NCBI GenBank assembly: GCA_012862575.1
Contig: BLSF01000030.1
Location: forward strand, 3,584-67,583
Origin: Parietichytrium sp. I65-24A
Lineage: Eukaryota > Sar > Bigyra > Thraustochytrida > Thraustochytriidae
Length of the DNA: 64,000 bases
Direction: 5' to 3'
Every line of letters starts with the position of its first letter. Position 1 is the stretch's first letter. The notes below the pieces were generated by a model. The model made no database searches, was not told where the DNA came from, and saw only the letters and a program-made list of their open reading frames with translations. Positions 1-10,285 of this stretch are shown here, piece after piece. The translations under genes and the position numbers were made by a program.

Positions 1-2
1 AC

Positions 3-1544
3 GAGGGCGCTGCTGAGCCAGGCTCTGGAACAACGATTATGGGGTACGCAGGTATCTGCGGTGACAACGACGTGCAGGCTCACTCGGATCCATACTTTGG
101 CTCAGTCAACCTTGATCAAATGCGCACCTTGCTCGAGAGTAAGGTTGGCACCAGTGGTTGCGGAACCGTGACGCAAACCAGCCTAGCCAAGCCTGTCGTT
201 CAGCTTTCGACTTCGACCTGCAAGGTTCCAGTCGGCAACTACGTCGGACTCAAGGGTGTAGCGACTGGTTCCTCCACGATGTATTACGCTTGGGATCGTG
301 TGGATCTTGGCTACGAAGATTACTCCGGCACAGGAGGACGTTTTCGCCCATACAAACCAAACCAGACTCCGGAGCGAACCTTGCCAAACATGTACTACAT
401 TCTCAACGGCCAACCTTCAGCGCAGAGCTTGTGGGAGCGATTGCCGACCTCATCGAAATCGATGACCTTCCGTTTCATTGCCCGCTCTTTGTACGACACT
501 GACGCTACTGCGGCTTCGCTCAACCTCGGCCTCATTGGCGCGTTCGATTTCCGTGATGTTGACATCGAATTCAGCAGCTCGTACTCCAAGCTCGCCATCA
601 CTTCTGTCCCTGCTTCTGTCACCGCAGGCACTCCATTCACCGTGTCTTGGACGGTTGGCGGCACTGCCTCTCTGTCTAGCAGCATCAAGATTGAGGCGGC
701 AATCAACACCATGGCAAACGTTGGCAGCAGCTTTGACTACGAAACCCACTACCAGGAGTTGTCGTGGGAAACGCTGGGCACCTTTTCCAACAGTGGCAGC
801 GCTTCGGTGACAATCCCATCCAAGTTTGCTGGATCCTCTGCAGTGGTGATCAAGGTCCGATCAAGCAACGACGAGTGCAATTTCTTCGATGTCAAGTCTG
901 GCATCACTGTCTCCAGCGGCTCACCAACTACTCCGACCACCCGCAGCCCAACTTCCGTTTCCGCCCCTACCACTAGCAAGCCAACGACAAGCGCCCCAAC
1001 AGCTGCGTCCTCTGACGGTGAGTGCACCAATGAGGAAGGACTCACGTGGAGCGACGGAAGTGCTGCCCCATGCAACACCTTGGCTGACTACTGCTCAAGT
1101 AACGATGTGGTGCGCGAAAACTGCAAACTGTTTTGCGGTCTTTGCGAAGACGATTCTTGCCAAGACTCTGATCCAAGTGGGCTTACATACACCAGCGGTA
1201 GAGCAGCGCCTTGCAACGAGATCTCGAGATACTGCTCCTCCATGGCAAAGGTCAGAGAAGCTTGCCCAAAAACTTGTGGGCTCTGCTCCAGCAGCACTTC
1301 TGTAGTTTCTACCGTCGTTGTTGAGCTCCAGGACGAGAGCAGCATGACCCTCGAGGAGTCTAGCACCAGCTCGTCCAACATTGGAGCCCTTGTCGGAGGA
1401 GCCATTGGAGGTCTCGTTCTCCTCTCAGCGGCAGCAGCTCTGTTCGTTCGCCGCATGCGCTCGCAGCAGAACAACGCCAAGCAACCTGAATTTGGTGCTG
1501 TTGTGTCATCTACCAACCCACACTTCAAGCCAAACGACTTTTAA
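3..1544 (+). CDS. M12B (reprolysin-like) metalloprotease with ShK repeats and TM anchor, copy A, 5'-truncated by window edge
   Basis: The reading frame is open from base 3, so the gene begins outside the window. The first visible residues, EGAAEPGSGTTIMGYAGICG, match the stretch just after the zinc-binding helix in microbial M12B proteases; the HExxH motif itself must lie upstream. From the ATG at 39, a beta-rich Ig-like region follows (about residues 45-290), with the WDRVDLG and FRPYKPNQTPERTLPN motifs typical of the domain after the catalytic core in this family. A Thr/Ser/Pro-rich linker (about 295-325) leads to two six-cysteine ShK modules (about 327-370 and 374-417). A single transmembrane helix (about 447-470, GALVGGAIGGLVLLSAAAALF) and a short basic cytosolic tail end the protein. 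It is probably a type I surface protease. It faces the seven-helix gene at 2297-3358, as copy B faces its partner. Confidence 0.85.
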   Translation, partial: EGAAEPGSGTTIMGYAGICGDNDVQAHSDPYFGSVNLDQMRTLLESKVGTSGCGTVTQTSLAKPVVQLSTSTCKVPVGNYVGLKGVATGSSTMYYAWDRVDLGYEDYSGTGGRFRPYKPNQTPERTLPNMYYILNGQPSAQSLWERLPTSSKSMTFRFIARSLYDTDATAASLNLGLIGAFDFRDVDIEFSSSYSKLAITSVPASVTAGTPFTVSWTVGGTASLSSSIKIEAAINTMANVGSSFDYETHYQELSWETLGTFSNSGSASVTIPSKFAGSSAVVIKVRSSNDECNFFDVKSGITVSSGSPTTPTTRSPTSVSAPTTSKPTTSAPTAASSDGECTNEEGLTWSDGSAAPCNTLADYCSSNDVVRENCKLFCGLCEDDSCQDSDPSGLTYTSGRAAPCNEISRYCSSMAKVREACPKTCGLCSSSTSVVSTVVVELQDESSMTLEESSTSSSNIGALVGGAIGGLVLLSAAAALFVRRMRSQQNNAKQPEFGAVVSSTNPHFKPNDF

Positions 1545-2296
1545 ACCGAAGCTCTTCTTTTAAAGGGCGTGCGGACGGTATATATGTGTGTGAGAGAGTA
1601 AATGGGTTGTAGGGTTCTTTTCCATGTCTTGGTTGCCAAGCTCTCTTCCAACTGCGTGTGTTCAACTTTTCTCTTCGTGTAACTTTTTTCAGAATTCAGA
1701 ATTATAGAATATACCAAAGGTTTTCAATATTTGTCTTTTGCACTTTTCATGCTACGGATCGACTGAGGCACTCTGTATCAGCGCTCAATCATCCTGCCTG
1801 AGGCATGGGTTTGGCTCATGTGAAGGCTTGGTATACACTCTGGCCGAGCCGCATTGCTAAGAGGTCTTCGCTACGTCGAGGGAGTAATCGGTTGCAACTC
1901 ACTGCCTGGCAATGCTGGCGTTTCAACGAGCAGCGCGGACTCCGCGTGCAGCTATCTTAACCGAATGTAGAATTCATTGACTGCGAGTGCAAGATGACGG
2001 TGTTTGTGAAAATGAAACAAAACAATCGCCACATTCCAAGACACACAAACTGCAGCGCTCAAGAATAAAAAGAATACTACAAAAATCTTCCTTCTCGACT
2101 TGAACTACTCACACAATCACTTCATAATACTTGACACAGGTGTCGGATGGAATCTCTTTACCCTTTCCTTCGCGCTGTTTTTGATGAAACGCAGATTTGA
2201 AGGGCAATAGGGTTTTATTTAGTACAGCTGAAAAATCATGCACCCCGCACAGAAGGCAAAAGTGCCAGACTCTCAGAGCATATTTTCGCGATGTCT
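1545..2296. other. Convergent intergenic spacer of module copy A
   Basis: This spacer holds the 3' ends of two convergent genes. Its first 310 bases closely match the spacer after copy B (11590-11905), including a block beginning at the stop codon (AAAGxGCGTGCGGACGGTAT) and the sequence GGATCGACTGAGGCACTCTGTATC. Copy A carries about 100 extra bases around 1860-1985 that copy B lacks. I see no ORF of interest. Confidence 0.6.
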
Positions 2297-3358
2297 CTAG
2301 ACCGGGGCAGTTCTCGTCGAAACCTTGGAGGTTTCAGAACCGGTGCTCTCGTACTGCAATTTCTCTTCGACGGGACCTATGGTATACACTCCTATGAAGT
2401 GGACGATTAGGACAGTGGCAAGCATTATAAGAGCGTATGATATTGTTTCCAGAGCGTTCAAGTCAAATACATGGCTTCTTAGCGGACCAGTAGCCAACAT
2501 GAACATCATTGCGCCAAAGAAAAACAGCAAATCACACAACAAGACGCGCTTGACAACTACTCTGACCTCCCGGATTGCTTTCTGAATGCGCTTCGAGACT
2601 TGAACTGAGGAGACCCCGGGCACATTTTGCGATTGCTTCAAGAGCTTACGAATCTTGAAGCCGTTGTAAGTGTAGTAAAAGAAGGACATTGTCAAGGCCA
2701 GACACGCTATTCCTGCGGCAGCTTCGTCTTCGCGAGCCGATACCAGAGCACCCATTGTTGCCGCAAACAAGACCACCCCTACGAAAATTGCAATTTTCAA
2801 ACCATTTGGAAGATTGCCGTGGGCATTCATTGTCTCCATGTTATGGAGAACTCTTTTCCATACCAGAACACAAGTCCAAACGCAGACCACGACAGAGCCA
2901 CTGACAAGAGCAACGCCGACATTTTCTGGTACTTGTGTTTTGATAATGTTGGACAAGGTCAGAGCTCGCACAATGAACCATGCTGTCAGAGAGAACGAGG
3001 TACCTTGGCATGCAAGCGTGGTTATCATGGCTGTATTCATGCTGAAGTGTTTGGAGAAGTACGCGAAAAGCAGCACTTTTGTTAGACGCGCCCAAACAAT
3101 GAGGGACGCGACAGCAAGCAGACTCTGGAGTGCCACGAAATACATCACCTCTGGGGTGCTCTGGTCGCAGTGTGACCCAGTTCTCCCCAGGCGAAAAATG
3201 CAGGAGCAGTACTTGCCTTCGGGAAAGTCGCCGCCAACCACAGCGCTGATGTCCATGCAATCAAATGCTTCGCTCTGAACAACCGCAGAACTTGCGCACT
3301 CTTCGACAGTTGAACAGGCAACAGTGCCGTTCCACGGATCAAATGGCGAGGGCGACAT
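2297..3358 (-). CDS. Seven-transmembrane protein with Cys-rich N-terminal ectodomain, copy A
   Basis: A complete 353-aa ORF beginning at an ATG. Residues 1-70 form a hydrophilic, cysteine-rich head (pattern CSTVEEC...C...YCSC...HCD, EGF-like in spacing, with an NGT glycosylation site) and no cleavable signal peptide. Seven hydrophobic segments follow at about 73-95, 109-131, 145-168, 187-208, 211-232, 268-291 and 301-324. Between TM5 and TM6 lies a Lys/Arg-rich loop (RIQKAIREVRVVVKR). The tail is short and Ser/Thr-rich. The topology, with the N-terminus outside, resembles a receptor, but I recognise no named GPCR class, so function is unknown. The paralogue at 12185-13246 has exactly the same length. 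The pairing with the convergent protease is retained in both modules, which suggests but does not prove a functional link. Confidence 0.8.
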   Translation of the reverse strand: MSPSPFDPWNGTVACSTVEECASSAVVQSEAFDCMDISAVVGGDFPEGKYCSCIFRLGRTGSHCDQSTPEVMYFVALQSLLAVASLIVWARLTKVLLFAYFSKHFSMNTAMITTLACQGTSFSLTAWFIVRALTLSNIIKTQVPENVGVALVSGSVVVCVWTCVLVWKRVLHNMETMNAHGNLPNGLKIAIFVGVVLFAATMGALVSAREDEAAAGIACLALTMSFFYYTYNGFKIRKLLKQSQNVPGVSSVQVSKRIQKAIREVRVVVKRVLLCDLLFFFGAMMFMLATGPLRSHVFDLNALETISYALIMLATVLIVHFIGVYTIGPVEEKLQYESTGSETSKVSTRTAPV

Positions 3359-3688
3359 TGTTTAAGCCTGCTGTCGGACGAGCTGCTCTTAAACTCCAAG
3401 AACAAGCCGCTCCCCAGCTTCCCTCGTGGGCACCACCCCCCTTCTGTTTGCGCACCCCACGCTCGGTGGTGATCGTGACCGAGGTTTCTTGAAGTTGAGA
3501 GACTGCGCCGCTAGGTGCGTGAGTGTAGACGTACCAACACACTCTTTCGCTCGGAATTACCGTCCAAAGGAACGACACAACTAAGTCTAGTCTGAGCGTA
3601 TTGCACACTTGTCGCTCAGCTCTCTAGTAGCTAGTAGCTTTTGAATACTACTAAAGAAAGCTAGGCGCCGAGCTCGATCAACGACTCT

Positions 3689-3724
3689 TATTTCGGAATT
3701 AGTTTTTATTTCGGAATTAGTTTT
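3689..3724. repeat. 18-bp tandem duplication
   Basis: TATTTCGGAATTAGTTTT occurs twice head to tail with no mismatch. Confidence 0.85.
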
Positions 3725-4031
3725 TCTTCTCACTAAGTCAACCTGATCGAATTTTTTTCTCTTTTCTTTACATCATTCATATATATAAACCTGCGTCCAG
3801 AGAAAAGCTGTTCCAGGCAGTGTCTGAAACGAAATGAGCCATCACAACTCCTCTCTTGTTTACCATTCGAATTTCGTTTTTTTCTTTTCGAAGACACGCG
3901 TGATGCTCGTACGTACAGTCTCATACAATCATTCTTACTTCCCCCAGTAATCCGAAACTATGTCTAGCTAATAGTAGGACGTGTGCTGGGGCATTGTACA
4001 GTTAAGCTTAAGTGACCAAAGTGCGACAAGT

Positions 4032-4130
4032 GCCAACCTATTTTTTTCTTTTCTTTTTTTTTAGACGACCAGCAGTCTAGGAAGGGCCAACCTATTTTTT
4101 TTTTTTTTAAGACGACCAGCAGTCTAGGAA
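4032..4130. repeat. Two direct copies of a poly-T-containing unit
   Basis: Two units at 4032-4083 and 4086-4130 share GCCAACCTATTTTTTT at the left and AGACGACCAGCAGTCTAGGA at the right. They differ mainly in the length of the internal pyrimidine tract, which suggests a local tandem duplication followed by slippage. Confidence 0.8.
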
Positions 4131-5679
4131 AAAACCTATCCCAAGCAGTATTCAATGTTGAAAGTGACTCTAACCCTCCCCTCTCTTGTTTACTTTAGTT
4201 GTTTTCCTCCTTTTTACTTTTCTACTATATGAACCCCACCCCATACTTGGTCGCCTGCAAGTACAAAAAGGGCCAACGTAAGTCCTATTTTCCTTGGCTG
4301 ATGACAAGAACAATTAGCACTATTGGCACTGACAGAAGACGTGGTGCTAGTACTGACATGGAGTACCGCGTTCATCCCTTCGTATTCGCAAAACTGTATT
4401 TCATCGTTTGCTAAATATAAATGCGGTTACAAGTGCGTGGAGGGTCACACTCACAATCCATTTGGTCCTGATTTTATCAGTATCTACCCTTTTCGGTATT
4501 TAGTAGACTAACAAAGAATTGGCCCGAACTGCCCGAACTGCTTAGATAGCATCACGGAGGGCGGGTCTTTCCACTCTGTCATCGAAATTCTTCTGTTATT
4601 TCAAAAAAGTCAGTTCTCCAAAGTCCATTTGGCCAGGCAACGTAGTGACCAGCTCTACCCAATCGTTTGATCGATTAGTTTGATTGCAACTTGGGTGATC
4701 TCCGAACTATTGACCAAAACAAGGTGAACAGTGTGTGAAAATTATGCTGTACTACTTACCTAATTTACAGTAGCCAATCTCCATTGGCTCTTATCTCCCG
4801 ACGGGACAACCAGTCCAAAAGCTGACTCCGGTGAATTCCTTTGCCTCGAGATCTGCCTAAGTCTCGGTAGTACCGGTACTTGAGCGTGTTGACACGTGTT
4901 GACGACTGCAGGCATCGAAGCTGCGATTTCCACAGCTTCTTAATTTACTAGTTGCGAATGTGCACAAGGAAGTTGAATCAGGTTCAGGAAATTCACTGTC
5001 GAATCTCATAAACTGCATACAGTCTGGCCCTGCAGCTGAGGTTTGTGATTTGTTTCAAAGTGGCTGCTTTCCTTTTCTTTTACTGTACCCATGACTTCTG
5101 ATGTCCAAGCAGGAGTAGAATTTGGTTTCGCCATCACTCGCAACTTCGTTGTGCTTCACTGCCATCAGTGCGAGCTGGCGACTTCTGAAACCCTCTTGGT
5201 CCAAATGTAAGTCGACTTTTCGTGACTTCTTTACTAGACTCGATACTCACCCACCTGCACCTCCACACCATTGCACACCTTCGACATTGCTCCGAGGTAA
5301 GCGAACAGTAAGTTAACCTCTACTAGCTCGCTCTACTACTAATAGTAGCTACTACTAGTAGACTTGACTCAAGAATTGCAGACTGGAGGAAATTACGAAA
5401 TTGTGTGTGGCCTGGGAGCAAATGTGTGTACTGACTGTGAGTACGGGAATCACGGTGGCAGTGAGTTGTCCCAGTCAACGGTTGAGCATGTCACTTGCTT
5501 CCATCGACCCCAAAAAAACTGAAATCAGAATTCAGAACAGAAATTTAGAATTTTTAGAGGAATGTCGATTTTCAGAACGCCCTTGGTCGGACTCACAGTA
5601 TCACGAGTTTGCAACCTTAATCACGTTTAAAGTAGTCTCAATGGAGCAAGTAAAGAGAGGGAAGTGTACGTACACGATA

Positions 5680-6206
5680 ATCATCCCGCTAAGTTCACCA
5701 ACTCTCCGAGGCAAGGAGAGAGAGAATTCTGTGAGACAAGGAGAAGTGTTTGAATGACAAAATGAAGCATTTGAGGAGGAGAAGCATCTGCAAGGAGAAG
5801 ATCTTTTTGGAAAGGGAGAATTGATGGCCGTATCTCCTACGGAACATTTGGGGCTCTTAAAGATGCTCTTTCCCGAGCATCCTGAACCAAGGACAAGAAC
5901 GGCATTCTGTGCATCGATTGATACCGAGTGGCACGCCTTGTTTGGCCGTGATGAGCGATTAAAAGCCCTGCACAAGCTATGAAGCAAGAGGATTTCAAAC
6001 CTTAACCCCAAGGGTTCGAGCGAAGAAAGGCTGACCCGACTGTCGCACAAGTGCTTGCAAGGCGCTATGGAAGTGGGGACCGCAATCTCAGGGTAAGCAG
6101 GCAAGCAGATACTAGCTTTGCTGAAAGCCACCATCCAGGCCACAGCGGCTCTTGGTATGGTCTCAACTGCGTCTTCTGATGCGAACTCCTTTGCCGACAG
6201 CTCCAA
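5680..6206 (-). pseudogene. Possible relic of a heterotrimeric G-protein alpha subunit
   Basis: On the minus strand a frame contains NAVLVLGSGCSGKSIF (about 5921-5876), close to the G-alpha P-loop consensus (LLLLGxGESGKST). It is preceded by NRSSRPNKA, which resembles the iDrxLrxDkx helix just before the P-loop. Downstream, in a shifted frame, come QMFRRRYGHQFS and then DDYRVRT, in the order expected for G-alpha (QMRxxHGxxFS, then DxLRxRxxTTG). The two parts are closer together than in a functional protein, the frame is broken by stops, and I see no DVGGQR or NKxD box. If real, it is a shortened, frameshifted remnant. Chance resemblance remains possible. Confidence 0.22.
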
Positions 6207-6913
6207 TGGACCTTAGAAAAAGTAGGGCGAGGTCCTGATTGCCAAGCTTTCTCCACGAAATCACATTCGGTGCATGCTTTTCGAGGGTTTCTATTCTGTT
6301 TTTTTTGCGCCTCAGAAATGATCCATTTGGGATGCGACGATATCTTTGATTGTGTCGTCACCAAAGGCAGACGAAACGTTCGTGTCGAAGTTGAACATCA
6401 TCTGATCCATTGAGAGAACTTTTAAAATGTCGTGTATTTTGAAAACATAGGTTTGATCCGGTTGGGAAGGATGCCATCAGGGAGAACCAAAGCATGGCGC
6501 TTTGTCGCTCGTCACTGAAGTCTGGTGCCGACATGTCGCTATTTGCCACCGTTCGGGCGAAACCTCGTGATTGCCCACAAGTGCAAGTACCGAATCAAGT
6601 GTGTGGCCATGAGCAAGTCCGGTATGAATTTCGAGATGGAAATGGGAGGCAAGGGAGAGCTCTTGACTGGCGTGGAGAGTGCGGACTGCGTACACGATTT
6701 CCCGGCTCGAAGCATGAAAAGCCGTCTGAACTGAGGGCCATTGCAAGTTGTGAAAAGAAGCTGATTGATCTGTATGGAAACGTTCTTTTGGGAAAGTTAG
6801 TCGCGGAACGACAAAGTAGATGAAGCTGTAAATTCTTTGTGTTAAAATACAAGCTGTGAATAGTTTGTGGTTAAATGCAAGCAAGACCTATCACGGAAGT
6901 CTTTTTTGCGAGG

Positions 6914-6931
6914 CTGGTCCTCGAGGACCAG
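6914..6931. other. 18-bp perfect palindrome
   Basis: CTGGTCCTCGAGGACCAG is self-complementary over all 18 bases. It lies in the gene-poor spacer and has no assigned role. The CTCGAG core is shared with the GTACTCGAGTAC palindromes elsewhere in the window. Confidence 0.7.
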
Positions 6932-8857
6932 TGTCTCCTGAATCATTTGAAATTTTTAGTATTAACTGTAAATTACATATCTAGTCTCTAGCTAGTAGTC
7001 TAGCTCTCTAGAGCTAGCCTAGGATAGATAGATAAAGGCACTCAGTACTAGTCCGAGTCACCGGTACTTGTACCGTACACCTCAGCCCTAATCCCCCAGC
7101 AAATGGAAACTCTATTGCGAAGGCACATCCAGTCCTACTGCATTTTGCATTCTAAGGATAGGAATAGAGCTTCCTTAAGGCGGTTCTAACCACTACTATT
7201 AGGTGATTGAGTACGCCTGCGGAAGGCATGCCACTACTCGAGAGCCTATATGAGCCTATGCACCGAGTAACTTTGACTCTCGCAGGCACAACTCGCGAAG
7301 ACGTTGGCTTGTCTCAGAAGAAAAAAAAAAGCTCATCACCAGGACTTCCCACCAAGTCCCCACGGTAGTGCTGACCTGGCCTGACTAAATGAGTCTCGGT
7401 GTACTGACAGCAGCCTTAGTTAGGTTAGGTGGAGCGACGAAGTGCAACGGAAGGTGTAGGGTGCTTACCACGCCATGGACGTCTTTGCCGGCGTCCACAA
7501 TTTGCCTCCAAGCTCGCACATGTCGGGCACGCCACCAGTGCTCGTTTGATGAGCTCGTGGATCGGACAGTTTCCAACGAATTTTTCAATGTGGGCGGGCA
7601 TGAAACAGAACCTCTAACTTTTCAAAGCTCTCATTTTGTCGGCCCGGGCCAAGGGAGGATTAGTTGTAGGGCTAAGCTAATTACAACCCAGCGTGTTAAG
7701 TGTGGTAAGCCTTTCCACCTTCCAGCTTTCACAGACTCGCAAGGTGTTTCAGGAAAAGCCAGTGCCGAGAGATATTGTCTAGCCGGGGCGTGTCGGCCAC
7801 GCACCAGTGCAAAGTGTGCATATGTGTGCATAGGAGGAGGGCTCTTCCCCAAACCCACCATCTCTGCACAATCAATCACACGTCGCAGGTGTAGTGGCGA
7901 CACGCAAGGATGAAAGCTCAGCGCTCGCCAGAAAGAAAGTCCTTCGCCCTCGTACTCTATGACGCCCAAGGGGCCATGTTCTGCCTGATGCTGGACTCTT
8001 TCTGTATCGGTACGGGCCCTCTGGCCAACTTGCTGAAGAGGCTGGTAGGAGCTCTGAGGGCGAGCAGAAAAATCCCGTGTATTTTCGAAAAGCTGATTAG
8101 CAGCCCGGGATGAGCGTACCTTCATCGATGGAGGTTGCATTGGAGATAGACAACGCCGCGAACTTGATTCACTGTGCTAGGCTAGTGTTCGTCGGCCCTG
8201 GCGGTGAGACTCGGCCATGAGGACGGAGGTCAGAGCAAACGCAATGTAACCCCTGCTCAAAGATTTGTTTCACGTTACTGTTCTATAACGGAAGATTGTG
8301 AGCTGTCGAGCAGGCAAGCAAAATACCAATCTCTCGTAGTCTGTCCTCACAAATTGATTTGCAGCCATGCTCTGACGTTTTGGCATGAAAATTTGATCTT
8401 TAAAGATCTCTCGATGGTGGGCCATTTTCCGCCGACTTCAATATCAAATGGCTCGACTGTGGAGTTGTCCAAAATGCCAGGGTGCGAGTGAGACTCGGCG
8501 AATTTGGCATTGTAAAGCCACTCACAGTCAGTCCAACACTTCTTTGAAATAATTAATGCAATTACCAACACTTGTTACGAATGTGGAAATTCTACTCGAC
8601 GCATTCAAGCTACACTGAATTTTTTTAAATAATCTTGGTGAGTGAGCTGGCTTTCTGGCTCGACGCCGACGAGGAGTGCGAGCCAAGCTTACCAACAGCG
8701 ATAGAATACTTCGAACTTTTAATTAATTATTTCAGAACTGTCAGGCGCCAACCGGGGACGAGTGTGAGTCTGGGCATGTTTGGGCCAGTGCAACTTGCAG
8801 CCCAGGGTAGAGTATTATTACTTGTACTAGTAGTACTGGCTGTTCTCTGCCGTGAAT

Positions 8858-9508
8858 TTTCGTTACAATTCCAGCGAAAGCGAACGACTGTGTAGTAGTT
8901 AAATTGCAAGCCGTCAAGCGGCCCAAACCTCAGATGCTCGCGACGTTATGTTTTGCTTGGAGAGCAAGTTCTCGGCAGTACAGGCGCTCTAGCTAGTCTA
9001 ATATGGCACAATTCGAGAAGATCCCTCCTCGAGACTTTCGTTACAATTCCAGCGAAAGCGAACGACTGTGTAGTGGTTAAAATGCAAGCCGTCAAGCGGC
9101 CCAGACATCAGACTCTCGCGACGTTATGTTTTGCTTCGAGAGTTGATTGTCGGGCAGGACGGCGCTATAGTCTAATAGAATACAATTCGAGAAGATTTCT
9201 CCTCGAGCAATTCATTTCATTTCCAGCGAGAGTGCCGTGCAACTGTGTAGTGACTTTAGTGGGGTGTTGAATTGCAAGCCCGCCAAGCGGCCCCAAAACC
9301 TCAGATGCTCGCGACGTTATGTTTTGCTTCGAGAGTTGATTCTCGGCAGGACAGGCGCTCTAGTCTAACATGACACAACTCGAGAAGATTCCTCCTCGAG
9401 CACTTCATTTCGTTTCCAGCGAGAACGAACGACTGTGAGCAGCTGTGCAGTGTGGCTACAGCGGGGTGTTAAATTGCAAGCCCGTCAAGCGGCCCCAAAC
9501 CTCAGTGG
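8858..9508. repeat. Tandem array of ~178-193-bp units (about 3.6 copies)
   Basis: Units begin at about 8858, 9036, 9215 and 9408, each at TTTC(G/A)TTnCAnTTCCAGCGA. Each carries the ordered blocks CGAACGACTGTG, TTGCAAGCC(C)G(T/C)CAAGCGGCCC, CTCGCGACGTTATGTTTTGCTT, CTCGGCAG and TTCGAGAAGATT. Spacing is 178, 179 and 193 bp. The last unit stops after the AAACCTCAG block. The organisation is satellite- or subtelomere-like but short. There is no coding potential. Confidence 0.85.
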
Positions 9509-10285
9509 TAAGAAAAGACGAACACGTTGATATCTTTAAAGGCATCCTGGCTCCGCTGGAATCGTGTGCAAGGTGAGAACGAGATCTCCTCCCTCCTGCC
9601 AAATTTTTTCTCCAGTCGATAGAAATGATAGAAACTTCAAATAAGGATATTTTCAAATGAGACGACAGCTGTGACGCAAGCTCGGCACAACTCACCTCGA
9701 TAAAAGAACTTCAATTTTTTTCCTGCACTCTTGACCGACCAAAGGAATACCAAGCGCTAGTGTTTTCACGACTGCAATCTGCAGTATCGATGCTGAGGTG
9801 AATTCCGAATGTCGTAAGCAGCGAGCGACCGCTGTCCATCTATACACAAGCGAAGCAACGAGCTTGTGATTTCCAGCCCTCTCCTTGTCTCGGACTCAGT
9901 GATTTCATAACAAGCCGACCACAAAGCCATCGCTTCAGCGCTTCCGCACGGATTTACTTGCAAACGATTTCGTTATGCGCAGGAGGCCGAAAAAAGTATC
10001 ACTTGCTCGAAATTCTTGATTGACCGCGGAATACTATCTTCACTGTGAAACCCTCATTGATTTAGCTCTCATGACACTACATCCTCTCGAGACTTGGTGC
10101 TCTTTCCTGAGAACTGAGGCGCGTAATGAAACTGAGAGAGGAAGACACATCATGCATCATGGATGGCACCTCGCCGTGCCAAGCGCAACGCTTGCAACAG
10201 GCACACAGCAGACCCCGAACTGCAAAGCCCAGATCGCAATACCCAGAAGCAAAACACTGTGCCGAGCCCATAGAGTCCGGAAAAA

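Larger units (their letters stand above)
1..3590. repeat. Segmental duplication, copy A (protease + 7TM module)
   Basis: The ShK/TM part of the protease, the convergent spacer, the whole 7TM gene and its 5' flank recur at 10286-13475 in the same order and orientation. Similarity continues past the 7TM start codon, for example CTCTTAAACTCCAAGA and CCGTCCAAAGGA-CGACA. The left end cannot be defined because the window cuts it. Confidence 0.85.
3359..10285. other. Gene-poor region between the two modules (6.9 kb)
   Basis: I find no convincing intact gene. Short ORFs occur on both strands, the longest being about 200 codons at 5601-6206 (-) and 174 codons at 7389-7913 (+). They lack recognisable domains, apart from a P-loop-like motif near 5895. 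The stretch holds poly-T tracts, an 18-bp perfect palindrome CTGGTCCTCGAGGACCAG at 6914-6931, direct repeats at 3689-3724 and 4032-4130, the tandem array at 8858-9508, and CTAG-rich runs around 6975-7020. It looks like decayed or repeat-rich spacer sequence. The last few hundred bases must contain the promoter of protease copy B. Confidence 0.55.

Noticed and set aside
5361-5560. Apparent similarity between 5361-5560 and 13925-14115 suggesting a longer duplication
   Set aside because: Only short blocks such as ACTTGA-CAAGAATT and TGAGCATGTC match, with poor colinearity between. Not enough to extend the duplicated module.
5601-6206. 201-codon minus-strand ORF as an intact gene
   Set aside because: No ATG-supported conserved protein, composition like spacer DNA, and the only motif (a P-loop) is followed by frame breaks. 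Kept only as a weak relic.
7389-7913. 174-codon plus-strand ORF and the overlapping 169-codon minus-strand ORF (7631-8140)
   Set aside because: Overlapping ORFs on both strands with no domain, no conserved motif and no signal peptide; probably chance.
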